50,939 nucleotides of DNA from Peptacetobacter sp. (GCF_029264495.1 NZ_JARIBH010000008.1:1-50939), one strand, 5' to 3'. Shown: positions 38,824 to 47,334, numbered from the stretch's first letter. The notes: generated by a model from the letters alone, not told the origin. Numbers and translations: made by a program.

Positions 38824-38837
38824 TACAGTGTCTTTTT
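38807..38837. terminator. Terminator overlapping the kinase stop codon
   Basis: AAAAAGACACTGT (38807-38819) and ACAGTGTCTTTTT (38825-38837) form a perfect 13-bp stem with the loop TTGAT, which holds most of the TGA stop of the kinase gene. Flanking A and T runs make it work in both directions, so it also serves the convergent opine-dehydrogenase-like gene. Confidence 0.85.
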
Positions 38838-38878
38838 ATTAAGGGGTCTTTATAATTTTATTTTAAGGGGCTTATTTA

Positions 38879-39985
38879 CTATGCTTCAAAATATGAGCTT
38901 ATTTCTTCTACTGTAAGATCTGCTAGACCCATTTTTTCAAGAGTTCTACCAGTTGTAAAGTAGTCTTCATCATTATATGCTGATGCTATGTGTATACAAG
39001 ATTCTACTATTGGTACTCTTATACCTGCTTTTTTAGCAAATTCATAGCATGGTACTAGAAGATATGGAACATCTTCTGTTATATATCTAGCTTTTGAGCT
39101 ATTTGGTGAGCTACTTATTTTTACATGTGTAGTTGATGCTCTATTAAATTCATATACTGTTTCATAATCAGATGCATATAATGCATTCATAGCTTCAAGT
39201 TCTGTTCTTAATTTGAAATTATATGCATTTCCTACTGATAATCTTTCAAGATCCATTTTAGCTGCTGCATTTGCTGTTGCTGTACTACAACAATCTCTAT
39301 AGTAGCTAAATTCTCCATTGAAGTTTTCTAATATACCCATATTTAATGTTGTTAATAATGGGTGTCCTCCAAAGTTTATATTTTCCATTCCTGCTATTAT
39401 TGGATTTTTTAGGAATTCTACATCTAATGGAAGTAATCCTTCCATTCTAGCTTTAACTTTTTCTACATTTGAGTATGGGAATACACTCATAGGAAGGAAT
39501 TCTTTTAATCCCATTATAGCTAGTTTAGCTGGTTCTACTATTCTGCATGCCCAAGGTATACTTATAGCATCAACAAATGTTAATTCTAAGTCTTTTCTTT
39601 CTTCATTTTTTATTTTGTTAAGAACTAATCCACCATAGTTACCTGGCATTAAAACTAATGTCTGACCATTTGTTAAATGTGGAAGCATTTCTCTAAATAA
39701 TATTTCCTGTGCAAATGATGGACATATCATTACTAATATATCTGAAAATTCTACTGCTTCTTTTATATCAGTTGTCGCTTTTGTTATTTTTTCAAAACCT
39801 GAAAATAACATTGGGCATTCGTGTAATTCTTCTACTGCTTCTATTCCACCTTTTTCATTTATTGCTCTTATCTGTGCATCAAATTTTGGAGAATCATATA
39901 TACAAACAGAATTCCCTATTTTACTTAAATGGTAAGCAGCAGTCATACCACCATTACCAGCTCCTATAATACTAACTTTACTCAT
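38879..39985 (-). CDS. NAD(P)-dependent opine/octopine dehydrogenase family protein
   Basis: 368 residues. The N-terminal Rossmann fold shows GAGNGGMTAAYHLSKIGNSV followed by the acidic residue of CIYDSP. The C-terminal all-helical octopine-dehydrogenase domain contains NINFGGHPLLTTLNMGILEN with the conserved histidine and asparagines. Such enzymes join or split N-(carboxyalkyl)amino acids with NAD(P)H. It lies 123 bases downstream of the YfcC-family carrier gene on the same strand, suggesting use of the imported compound. The direction and substrate are unknown. Confidence 0.87.
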   Translation of the reverse strand: MSKVSIIGAGNGGMTAAYHLSKIGNSVCIYDSPKFDAQIRAINEKGGIEAVEELHECPMLFSGFEKITKATTDIKEAVEFSDILVMICPSFAQEILFREMLPHLTNGQTLVLMPGNYGGLVLNKIKNEERKDLELTFVDAISIPWACRIVEPAKLAIMGLKEFLPMSVFPYSNVEKVKARMEGLLPLDVEFLKNPIIAGMENINFGGHPLLTTLNMGILENFNGEFSYYRDCCSTATANAAAKMDLERLSVGNAYNFKLRTELEAMNALYASDYETVYEFNRASTTHVKISSSPNSSKARYITEDVPYLLVPCYEFAKKAGIRVPIVESCIHIASAYNDEDYFTTGRTLEKMGLADLTVEEISSYFEA

Positions 39986-40108
39986 AATTACCCTTCCCTT
40001 CTATTTTTTGGATTTTAAGATTGATTATTTTATTTTTTATTTATATTAAAATTTATTTAAAATTTTATAATTAATTTTATATTTACTACACTAATTACTT
40101 AATTAATA

Positions 40109-41599
40109 TTAACCTATTACTACTCCTAATACAAGTACTGCTGATGTTATTAAAAATACACCTACAACAAAAGGAATTATATGTTTTACCCATCTTGTAT
40201 AAGGTATTCTTGTTAATCCAAGCGCTCCCATCAAAACAGCATGTGTTGGAGATAAAAGGTTCATTGTTTCTGCTCCTGATTGGAATGCTATAACAACTAA
40301 TTCTCTTGCTACTCCTGCAAAATCTGCAAGTGGTGCTACTATTGGCATTGTAGCTGTTGCAAGACCTGAAGAAGATGGTACAAAGAAACTCATAGGTATA
40401 TACATTATATATGTAACTACTGCAAATATTGCTGAATTAAGTCCTGCTAGTATTCCTTCTCCAAAGTGAAGTATTGTACCTATTATAAGACCATCATTCA
40501 TTACAACTGAAATACCTTTTGCAACTCCTAATATAAGTGCAACTCCTAGTAAATCTTTAGTTCCACTTATAAATAATGATACTATTTCATCTTCTTTCAT
40601 TTTGTACATTTTTCCTATTATTATACTAGTTATAAAGAATAGTACTGTCATATCTGTAAATGACCATTCTCCAAACGGAGGTATATTTCCTACTAAAGCA
40701 CCTAAAAATGGTATTGATTTTATAGTGCTATGTATATCATTAAATAGACTTATTCCAAATTTATCTTGCCATGGTATAAGAGCTAAAATCATTATTAAAA
40801 ATGCACCACCAAATACTACTAAAATTCTTGATCTTTCTTTTGTTAATTCTGGTGCTTCACTATCTTTATTATCTCTTTTAAATGGTGCTTCAACTTCAGC
40901 TTTTATATCATATACTATAGATTTTTCAGGATTTTTTCTAACTTTTTCTGCATATCTCATAACAAATATAATTGCAAACGTAAGTACTGATATTAAAAGT
41001 AAAAATCTAAATCCTATACCATCTGCAAGTGATACTCCTGCAAGACTTGATGCTATACCTGTTGAGAATGGATTTACTATCCCTCCTATTATTCCTGTAC
41101 CTGCACCTAATATTATTGTCATCAAGCCGACAACAACATCATATCCTGCTGCTAAAAGAACTGGTATTATTATAGGATAAAACGCTATTGTTTCCTCTGC
41201 CATACCATAACTTGCTCCACCTGCTGCACAGACAATCATTAATATAGGTATCATAAGTTTTTCTTTTCCATTTAATTTTTTTGCTATTTTACCTAACCCT
41301 GCATCAATAGCTTCAGTTTCAAAAATTACTCCTAAACATCCACCTATAACTAAAACAAAAAGAACTATTTCTATAGCTCCAGCAAATCCCTTTATAGGAG
41401 CTGATGCTATATTCCAAACCCCTTGTGGATTTGATTGAACAACCTTATAAGTTCCTTCAATTGGAATACCATTAGCATATTGATATTCTCCAGCTGGTAC
41501 TATATAACTTAATACCGCTATAACACATGTTATAATAAGAAGCGTCGTATATGCTGTTGGCATTTTAAATGATTTCTTATTTTTCTTTTTAGAAGACAT
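40109..41599 (-). CDS. YfcC family (DcuC/ArgR-antiporter-like) carrier
   Basis: 496 residues with about twelve membrane segments, of the YfcC/C4-dicarboxylate anaerobic carrier-like family, which moves amino acids, peptides or dicarboxylates. Blocks: MPTAYTTLLIITCVIAVLSYIVPAGEYQ at the N-terminus, MAEETIAFYPIIIPVLLAAGYD, FSTGIASSLAGVSLADGIGFR, and FFVPSSSGLATATMPIVAPLADFAGV with the second re-entrant loop. The ribosome site AAAGGGGG precedes the ATG. Inverted repeats (TAGTTAT/ATAACTA at 41660-41689) lie in its upstream region. The substrate is unknown. Confidence 0.88.
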   Translation of the reverse strand: MSSKKKNKKSFKMPTAYTTLLIITCVIAVLSYIVPAGEYQYANGIPIEGTYKVVQSNPQGVWNIASAPIKGFAGAIEIVLFVLVIGGCLGVIFETEAIDAGLGKIAKKLNGKEKLMIPILMIVCAAGGASYGMAEETIAFYPIIIPVLLAAGYDVVVGLMTIILGAGTGIIGGIVNPFSTGIASSLAGVSLADGIGFRFLLLISVLTFAIIFVMRYAEKVRKNPEKSIVYDIKAEVEAPFKRDNKDSEAPELTKERSRILVVFGGAFLIMILALIPWQDKFGISLFNDIHSTIKSIPFLGALVGNIPPFGEWSFTDMTVLFFITSIIIGKMYKMKEDEIVSLFISGTKDLLGVALILGVAKGISVVMNDGLIIGTILHFGEGILAGLNSAIFAVVTYIMYIPMSFFVPSSSGLATATMPIVAPLADFAGVARELVVIAFQSGAETMNLLSPTHAVLMGALGLTRIPYTRWVKHIIPFVVGVFLITSAVLVLGVVIG

Positions 41600-41659
41600 T
41601 TTTCTCTTTCCCCCTTTAAAGTATTCAAATTATCGTTTTCCTAATCTGCAATTTTATTA

Positions 41660-41689
41660 TAGTTATTAAATATAACGTTTTTATAACTA
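41660..41689. promoter_or_regulatory. Inverted repeat upstream of the YfcC-family gene
   Basis: TAGTTAT (41660-41666) and ATAACTA (41683-41689) are inverted repeats 16 bases apart. A nested GTTAT/ATAAC pair (41662-41676) makes three related half-sites. It may be an operator for the carrier gene; no regulator is assigned. Confidence 0.35.
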
Positions 41690-41753
41690 AAAAATATCAA
41701 ATTGTATCATTTATCATAATGAATATGTCTAATTGTGTTAATAGTTAAATAAA

Positions 41754-41790
41754 AAACAGATACTCAGAAATATTTTCTAAGTATCTGTTT
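41754..41790 (-). terminator. Terminator of cluster D operon
   Basis: AAACAGATACT (41754-41764) pairs with AGTATCTGTTT (41780-41790), an inner AGAAA/TTTCT pair extends the stem, and a T-run follows on the minus strand. It lies 14 bases after the cutC stop and closes the nine-gene operon. Confidence 0.85.
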
Positions 41791-41803
41791 CAAAACAATT
41801 TTA

Positions 41804-42544
41804 TTATAATTTTTCTACCATTTCTTTTACTAAATCAGTAGAAACCATATCAAATTTCATTTCATTAGGAGATGCTGCGTATGAGTAGCTTACATGATTG
41901 TTAGATGTAGTCTTATCTTCAACCCATGATTTACAAGAACTATGAACTTGAGTTATACCTGTATAATTCATTATTTCATCCATATTACTTATATTTACTC
42001 CACTTCCAGCTAGTAATTCAATTTTATCTCCATATTTTTCTTGAAGATTTTTTATAACTTCTTTACCTTCTATAGCTTTTGGTTCTAATCCACTTGTTAA
42101 TATTCTATCTATACCTATTTCTATTAGTTTTTCTATAGTTTTATATGGATCTTTTACACAATCAAATGCTCTATGGAATACTGCTTCACCATTATATTTT
42201 TTTATTATTTTAACTATCTCTGATGTTCTTTCTATATCTATTTCTCCATCTGAAGTTAAAAATCCAAAAGCTAACCCATCAGATCCATTTTTCATTAATA
42301 TTTCTGCATCCATTTTCATAACCTCAAATTCTGCATCAGTGTAGTTAAATCCAGCTCCTCTTGGTCTAACCATAGATATAACCGATAAATCAGTATTTTC
42401 TTTTGTTAATAAAAGTGTAGCTAGTGAAGGTGTAAGTCCTCCTAAATGTAGAGCACTATTTAATTCTATTCTTTTAGCTCCACCTTTATAAGCATTGTAT
42501 GCATCTTCATAGCTTCCACAACAAATTTCTAAAGTTTTTTTCAT
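41804..42544 (-). CDS. cutC: CutC family TIM-barrel protein
   Basis: About 246 residues. The N-terminus LEICCGSYEDAYNAYKGGAKRIELNSALHLGGLTPS and the later MVRPRGAGFNY, AFHRAFD-like VFHRAFDC and RILTSGLEPKAIEG blocks are the CutC family. It was first linked to copper tolerance, but the biochemical role is not established. Here it is the last gene of a glycosylasparaginase operon, which suggests a step in sugar-amide breakdown rather than copper handling (inference). GTG at 42553 overlaps the ribosome site GGAAGAGTGA, so ATG at 42544 is taken as start. Confidence 0.92.
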   Translation of the reverse strand: MKKTLEICCGSYEDAYNAYKGGAKRIELNSALHLGGLTPSLATLLLTKENTDLSVISMVRPRGAGFNYTDAEFEVMKMDAEILMKNGSDGLAFGFLTSDGEIDIERTSEIVKIIKKYNGEAVFHRAFDCVKDPYKTIEKLIEIGIDRILTSGLEPKAIEGKEVIKNLQEKYGDKIELLAGSGVNISNMDEIMNYTGITQVHSSCKSWVEDKTTSNNHVSYSYAASPNEMKFDMVSTDLVKEMVEKL

Positions 42545-42564
42545 TTTTTTCACTCTTCCTTATT

Positions 42565-43671
42565 TTATAAGTTTGCTAAATAATATATTCCTAAACCATA
42601 TATTTTTGCATTTGATATTAAATCTTCTATTTTCATCCATTCATTAGGTAGATGTCCTATTCCCTTCTGTCCAGGAAAACTTGGTCCAAAAGGAACTATA
42701 TTTGGCATTAATTTTGCATATGTTCCACCTGTTGTAGTAACTGGTGTACCATCAAAGCCAGTAACAAGTTCATATGCCTTTTGTAAACTACTTACCATTT
42801 CGCCATCTTTTTCAAATTTAACTGGTGTATAATGTTGAACACATTTAACATCCATTTTACCTGCTTTTTCTTTTATAGTTTTTACTATTTTTTCAAGGCT
42901 AAGTCCTACTGGATATGAGAAAGTTACTGAAAATATAATATTTTTATCTTCATGTATCAGCTTATAATTTCTCATTTCATTTACACCAAATTCTTCATCT
43001 TTATAATCTAATCCTAAACTTTCTGCATTAGGTTTTGCATTCATAAAATATGTATTTACAAATTTGAAAAATTCATCTATATTATTTTCTTGTGTAGAAA
43101 TTTCTATTACAGCTCTTCCTCTTTCAGCATATACAACTGGATATTTACAATCTGGAGTCCATCCCATTATAGGAGCTTTTTCTTTTTCTAGATAATATTT
43201 TAAATCTTCAAATCCTGTTTCTTCATCACAACCGAATATTATACGAATAGGTCTTTTTAATGATATATTTAATTGTTTTATACTATATAATGCGTATAAA
43301 CAAGTTAATATAGGTCCTTTGTTGTCTAAAATTCCTCTTGAATAAATATAACCATTTTCTTCATATGCACTGAATGGGTCATGTTTCCAACCTTCTCCAA
43401 CAGGTACAACATCTAAATGTCCAATTATACCTATATAATCATCACCTTCTCCATATTGTGCCCAACCAATATAATTGTCAAGATTTTTAGTTTTAAAACC
43501 TAAGCTTTCTGCTAGTTTTAATGTTTCATTTAGAGTTAAGGCTATATCCTTACCAAATGGAGCATTTTCTTCAGCCTCTGTTTCAACACTCGGCATCTTG
43601 ACTATTTTTTTTATTCCTTTTATCATTTCATCTGAATTTTTTTCAATCTGCCGAATAATTTTTGATTCCAT
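42565..43671 (-). CDS. M20 family dipeptidase, shortened PepV-like
   Basis: 368 residues of the PepV branch of M20 metallopeptidases. Metal ligands: His and Asp in GIIGHLDVVPVGEGW, Asp in SRGILDNKGP, the Glu pair in FGCDEETGFEDL, Asp in WTPDCKYPVVYAERG and His in GQKGIGHLPNEWM. Usual PepV length is about 465, so around 100 residues of the lid/dimer-like domain are missing between residues 190 and 300. The start ATG follows GGAGG that lies in the end of the glycosylasparaginase gene (one base between the genes). It may release an aspartyl or asparaginyl residue from dipeptides in this pathway. Confidence 0.88.
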   Translation of the reverse strand: MESKIIRQIEKNSDEMIKGIKKIVKMPSVETEAEENAPFGKDIALTLNETLKLAESLGFKTKNLDNYIGWAQYGEGDDYIGIIGHLDVVPVGEGWKHDPFSAYEENGYIYSRGILDNKGPILTCLYALYSIKQLNISLKRPIRIIFGCDEETGFEDLKYYLEKEKAPIMGWTPDCKYPVVYAERGRAVIEISTQENNIDEFFKFVNTYFMNAKPNAESLGLDYKDEEFGVNEMRNYKLIHEDKNIIFSVTFSYPVGLSLEKIVKTIKEKAGKMDVKCVQHYTPVKFEKDGEMVSSLQKAYELVTGFDGTPVTTTGGTYAKLMPNIVPFGPSFPGQKGIGHLPNEWMKIEDLISNAKIYGLGIYYLANL

Positions 43672-43672
43672 T

Positions 43673-44629
43673 TTATTTTTCCTCCAATGGTGCTGTTCTT
43701 GTTTTCATATAATTATCTAACCATTCCTGACTAGCAACTTCATGTATACATTTTCCATTTACATTTTTAGTAAGATATACTATTGGTTCTTCATTTTCTG
43801 TAGCAACTGCAAATGAGAACCCTTCTATATTTGTAGCAACTCCCCATTCACCTTTATTATTCATAGCTATTAGTGATAAATCTCCTGCTTTTCCTCTTCT
43901 AGCTTTTAATTCTTCATCTAAATTATTTACTGCTATTTCACATGCTTCTTGTGGATGTTTTCCTTCTTTCATAAGTCTAACTATTTCGTAAGATATACAA
44001 CCCTTCATAAGATCTTCTCCTAATCCTGTTGCACTAGCTCCACCTATTTTAGAATCAACATAAAATCCTGAACCTGATATTGGTGAATCTCCAACACGAC
44101 CTTTTTTCTTCATAAATAAACCACTTGTTGAAGTCGCTGCTGTCATTTTTCCATGAGTATCTAGGCAAACCATCCCGACTGTATCATGTCCAGAATATGG
44201 TTTTATTTCTTGTTGTTGAACTTCTTTTACTCTATTTTTATAATGTATTTTTGCTCTATCTGTTAGCATATTTTTTCTTTCAAATCCTTCTTTATGAGCA
44301 AATTTTTCTGCTCCTTCTCCAACTAACATACAATTTACTTTTTCATGAGATAAACGTCTAGCTATTGATATTGGATTTGCATAATCTTTTATAGCTGCAA
44401 CAGCACCTATATCTAATGTATCTCCATCCATATAAGCTGCATCTAATTCAACTTCCATTTCTTCATTTGGAAGTCCTCCGTATCCAACTGATTTATAATA
44501 AGGAAAATTTTCTACTTCCTTTATTGCTACTTCAATTGCATCTCCTGAATCTGCTCCATTTTTTAACATTTTATCTGCTTCTGTTATTCCTTCTACGGCC
44601 ATACGCCATGTTGCTATTATACCCCACAT
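43673..44629 (-). CDS. aspG: Glycosylasparaginase (GlcNAc-asparaginase)
   Basis: 318 residues, an N-terminal-nucleophile hydrolase that cuts the amide between N-acetylglucosamine and asparagine after self-cleavage into alpha and beta chains. The cleavage and nucleophile site is T150 in SGHDTVGMVCLD; GRVGDSPISGSGFY (177-190) and ASATGLGEDLMKG give the substrate-binding Arg/Asp and oxyanion region. These match glycosylasparaginase better than plant-type isoaspartyl peptidase. The protein starts MWGIIATWRM with no signal peptide, unlike the secreted flavobacterial and lysosomal animal enzymes, so it acts in the cytoplasm. The ribosome site is CAGGAGGA. PTS genes lie upstream. Confidence 0.92.
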   Translation of the reverse strand: MWGIIATWRMAVEGITEADKMLKNGADSGDAIEVAIKEVENFPYYKSVGYGGLPNEEMEVELDAAYMDGDTLDIGAVAAIKDYANPISIARRLSHEKVNCMLVGEGAEKFAHKEGFERKNMLTDRAKIHYKNRVKEVQQQEIKPYSGHDTVGMVCLDTHGKMTAATSTSGLFMKKKGRVGDSPISGSGFYVDSKIGGASATGLGEDLMKGCISYEIVRLMKEGKHPQEACEIAVNNLDEELKARRGKAGDLSLIAMNNKGEWGVATNIEGFSFAVATENEEPIVYLTKNVNGKCIHEVASQEWLDNYMKTRTAPLEEK

Positions 44630-44656
44630 TATATTTTCCTCCTGTTTATACAGAAA

Positions 44657-44676
44657 GGATGCCTAAAAAAGCATCC
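44657..44676 (-). other. Intra-operon hairpin before aspG
   Basis: GGATGC (44657-44662) and GCATCC (44671-44676) form a stem with an 8-base loop in the 64-base gap between the GrdB-like gene and aspG. On the minus strand the T-run is mostly in the loop and only TTT follows, so read-through is expected. It may tune the ratio of transporter to enzyme genes. Confidence 0.5.
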
Positions 44677-44693
44677 CCTCATTAATCTTCTAT

Positions 44694-45215
44694 TTAAAAA
44701 CAATATTTTGATACTATATCTGAACAATCATTTTCATTGTGCATAGCCTCTGCTAATTTACACATTGCATCTAATGATTCATTTAAACCTGCGCCACCTT
44801 TTTTAGGTGTTTTTATTATATGTATTTTATCTTTGTATTCTGATATAGTTTCTTCATTTTCTTCAGACATAGCTGCAAATGCTTTTGCTTTAGTTGTATT
44901 ATTTATATCATAAGCTACTCTAGCAGCCATTTTCCCATATCCTAAATAATTTAAACATGGTCCACACATAACAACATCAGCCTTTAATTTGTCTGTCATT
45001 GCACAAAGTTTACGACTAACTTCATCGGGATTTTCGGCAAAAGTTCCATCACCACAGTAAAGACAAGCTATTACTTTACCACCAACTGCTTTTAATGACT
45101 GTTCCATCATAACTGCTGGTCCTATAACTTCTTTTTTTGCACCTAATGCAACATTATGGTCGTCCTTTATACCTGCTCCTGATTGTATTTGATCATAAAT
45201 CATTATAATTCTCAT
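44694..45215 (-). CDS. Short cysteine-rich GrdB-like protein
   Basis: 173 residues resembling the N-terminal half of glycine/sarcosine/betaine reductase selenoprotein B: an N-terminal MRIIMIYDQIQSGAGI, IGPAVMM, CLYCGDGTFAENPDEV, ADVVMCGPCLNYLGYG, AAMSEENEE and KTPKKGGAGLNESLDAM. GrdB has about 436 residues with a selenocysteine in its second half; that half is absent here and the stop codon is TAA, not TGA. Eight cysteines include two CxxC pairs (C51/C54, C84/C87), which suggests redox or metal chemistry. The ribosome site AGGAGATGAT follows the EIIC stop directly. The function in a PTS operon is unknown. Confidence 0.82.
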   Translation of the reverse strand: MRIIMIYDQIQSGAGIKDDHNVALGAKKEVIGPAVMMEQSLKAVGGKVIACLYCGDGTFAENPDEVSRKLCAMTDKLKADVVMCGPCLNYLGYGKMAARVAYDINNTTKAKAFAAMSEENEETISEYKDKIHIIKTPKKGGAGLNESLDAMCKLAEAMHNENDCSDIVSKYCF

Positions 45216-45228
45216 ATTAAATCATCTC

Positions 45229-46575
45229 CTATAGATCGTCAAATGATAGGTCATCTAATGATATATCATCTTCATCTTCTTCTACAGTATTTACTTCTTC
45301 TTGTAAGTACTGTTTATCTAATATTTTTATAAATGGCATGTATATGAATACACCTAATATTAATAATAATCCTTGTAATATACCACCTACCCAGTTAGTA
45401 GCAAGTATTCCTGATATTACTAATGGTGTAGTCCATGGTATATTTATTCCTGAACATATTGGAACAAAATTCATAGCCATTGCAAAGTAAGATATTATTA
45501 TATTTACTGTTGGAACTATTATAAATGGTATTAACATTGTTGGATTTAATACTATTGGTAATCCAAATAATATTGGTTCATTTATACCGAATATACCTGG
45601 TACTAATGACATTTTCCCTAGATTTTTTATACGTTTAGATTTACAGAATAATAACATCGCTATTACAAGTGATAAAGTTGATCCTGCTCCACCGAATGTT
45701 GCAAATAAATCTTGGAACTGCTGACATATTATATGATGTTCTCCTGCTACATTTCCTGCTGATAAAGTTTGTAATATAGGGTTGAATACTGCCCCAACAA
45801 CTGAACCACCATTTACACCAAAGAACCAGAATATATGTAAGAATATATATGCTATAACCATTGCACCTAAAGTATCTCCAAGATTTAGTAATGGAGTCTG
45901 TAAGAATTCAAATATTATCTGGAATACATCTGTTCCTACAAATCCACATAATATATTAACTGTAAAGAATACTATCATTACTACTGCTGCTGGAATTAAT
46001 GCTGCAAAAGATTCTTCAACTGTTGGAGGAACTCCTGCTGGCATTTTTATTGTCCAACCACGTTTTTCAACAAATGTATATATATGAACTGATATAAATG
46101 CACAGAATATACCTACGAAAATACCTTTAGCTCCTACCCAACCTAGAGGTATAGCTGTTAAACTAACTGCTTGAGCAACACCATTTACATCAACTTCTCC
46201 TGTTACAATGTATGGCATTATTAAGAACCATGAAACTAATGCAGTTGCTGCACCAAATATCTTATTTGTCCCAAGCTTTTCAGCAAATGAATAAGCAATA
46301 CCTATAACTGCAAATATAGCCATTATTGTAAATGTAGCATCAGCTGGTTTTGCTATATAACTTGCTAATGTTTGACCTGTTGTCTGATTTACAACTGTTC
46401 CTTCTAAAAATTCTATCCAAGCTGGTATTGGAAAGTTTGCTATTAATAAGAATATTGATCCACCTATTAATAGTGGTGTTGATAGTAAAAATCCATCACG
46501 GATTGACATTAAATATTTGTTTCTTCCTATAGCTTCTGCTATGGGCATTAAAACTTTTTCAAGTTTTTTAATCAT
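45229..46575 (-). CDS. PTS EIIC, lactose/cellobiose/chitobiose family (cluster D)
   Basis: 448 residues with about ten membrane segments. Blocks: VHIYTFVEKRGWTIKMPAGVPPTVEESFAALIP, FWFFGVNGGSVVGAVFNPIL, FATFGGAGSTLSLVIA and FGINEPILFGLPIVLNPTMLIPF. It differs clearly from the cluster A EIIC, so the two take different substrates. A very acidic tail (EEDEDDISLDDLSFDDL) ends the protein. It is flanked by EIIB/EIIA upstream and the GrdB-like gene downstream. With aspG in the operon a GlcNAc-asparagine-type substrate is proposed. Confidence 0.92.
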   Translation of the reverse strand: MIKKLEKVLMPIAEAIGRNKYLMSIRDGFLLSTPLLIGGSIFLLIANFPIPAWIEFLEGTVVNQTTGQTLASYIAKPADATFTIMAIFAVIGIAYSFAEKLGTNKIFGAATALVSWFLIMPYIVTGEVDVNGVAQAVSLTAIPLGWVGAKGIFVGIFCAFISVHIYTFVEKRGWTIKMPAGVPPTVEESFAALIPAAVVMIVFFTVNILCGFVGTDVFQIIFEFLQTPLLNLGDTLGAMVIAYIFLHIFWFFGVNGGSVVGAVFNPILQTLSAGNVAGEHHIICQQFQDLFATFGGAGSTLSLVIAMLLFCKSKRIKNLGKMSLVPGIFGINEPILFGLPIVLNPTMLIPFIIVPTVNIIISYFAMAMNFVPICSGINIPWTTPLVISGILATNWVGGILQGLLLILGVFIYMPFIKILDKQYLQEEVNTVEEDEDDISLDDLSFDDL

Positions 46576-46598
46576 ATTACTTTTCTCCTTATTTTAAA

Positions 46599-46919
46599 TT
46601 ATTTATTTGATTTTATTAATTTTATTGCTGTTTTTAAAACTTTTTCTCCATTCATCATTCCATAATCTCCTTGGTCTATAACAGCTATTGGAATACCTTC
46701 TGAACCATATTGATTAACGATTTCCTCATACATAAATTTAACCTGAGGCCCTAATAATATACAATCTGGACGATCTGTTCTTATTATTTCTCCTATTTCT
46801 CCATAAGGAAATGCTGCTACTTTCATTGGTAAATTGTGTTTATCAGCTACTCCTTGCATATTACTAGCTAACATACTAGTTGACATACCTTGACTACAAA
46901 ATAAATATACTTTTTTCAT
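46599..46919 (-). CDS. PTS EIIB, lactose/cellobiose family (cluster D)
   Basis: 106 residues with phosphocysteine C8 in LFCSQGMSTSMLASNM and the LLGPQVKFMYEEI block seen in CelA-like proteins. It phosphorylates the sugar during import. The ribosome site is AGGAGGAAG; the gene lies 12 bases after EIIA. Confidence 0.93.
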   Translation of the reverse strand: MKKVYLFCSQGMSTSMLASNMQGVADKHNLPMKVAAFPYGEIGEIIRTDRPDCILLGPQVKFMYEEIVNQYGSEGIPIAVIDQGDYGMMNGEKVLKTAIKLIKSNK

Positions 46920-46931
46920 AACTTCTTCCTC

Positions 46932-47252
46932 CTATTTTTCTAAAGTTTCTATACGTTTATTTAATTTTATTATTTCCTCTGCCATTATTTTTACTGTTTC
47001 AGCTGACATAAGCTGATCTTCTGCATGCATTAATAGTAAATTTATATTTACTCCTTCTCCTGCTGCTTCTTTCTGTATTAAACCAGCATGAGCTTTATGA
47101 CCATCAAGAAAAACTTTTTGACCTTCTTTTATTTTTTCTTCTGCTTCTTCAAACTTTCCTTTTTCTGCTAATCTCATAGCCTCTATATAATTTGATTTTG
47201 CTGTACCAACAGCTGATATTATTTGAAAACTTACTAATTCTAATTCGTTCAT
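46932..47252 (-). CDS. PTS EIIA, lactose/cellobiose family (cluster D)
   Basis: 106 residues, helical, with active H76 in LLLMHAEDQLMSAETVKIM. Its gene has its own probable promoter: TATAAT at 47284-47279 (minus strand) lies 12 bases after a TAGGAAA half-site, with a poor -35 box, as expected for an activator-dependent promoter. The ribosome site is GTGGAGGTAA. Confidence 0.93.
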   Translation of the reverse strand: MNELELVSFQIISAVGTAKSNYIEAMRLAEKGKFEEAEEKIKEGQKVFLDGHKAHAGLIQKEAAGEGVNINLLLMHAEDQLMSAETVKIMAEEIIKLNKRIETLEK

Positions 47253-47278
47253 AATTTTACCTCCACTTCCTAATTTAA

Positions 47279-47334
47279 ATTATACTTTTATTTTTATTTC
47301 CTATGTTATATATCCTTTTCCTAAAGATAGGAAA
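47279..47334 (-). promoter_or_regulatory. Activator-type promoter and compound repeat before EIIA
   Basis: Plus-strand half-sites: TTTCCTA at 47297-47303 and 47317-47323, and the inverted TAGGAAA at 47328-47334. Direct copies are 20 bases apart and the inverted pair has a 4-base spacer. On the minus strand TATAAT (47284-47279) follows the nearest half-site after 12 bases. The same arrangement (21 bases, 5-base spacer) lies before the regulator gene. Confidence 0.7.

Noticed and set aside
40602..41180. 192-codon open frame on the plus strand opposite the YfcC-family gene
   Set aside because: It is complementary to membrane-segment codons of a clear carrier gene and shows no family features of its own.
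44630..44696. Possible selenocysteine read-through of the GrdB-like gene
   Set aside because: The stop is TAA rather than TGA, and the 64 bases before aspG cannot encode the missing half of GrdB.
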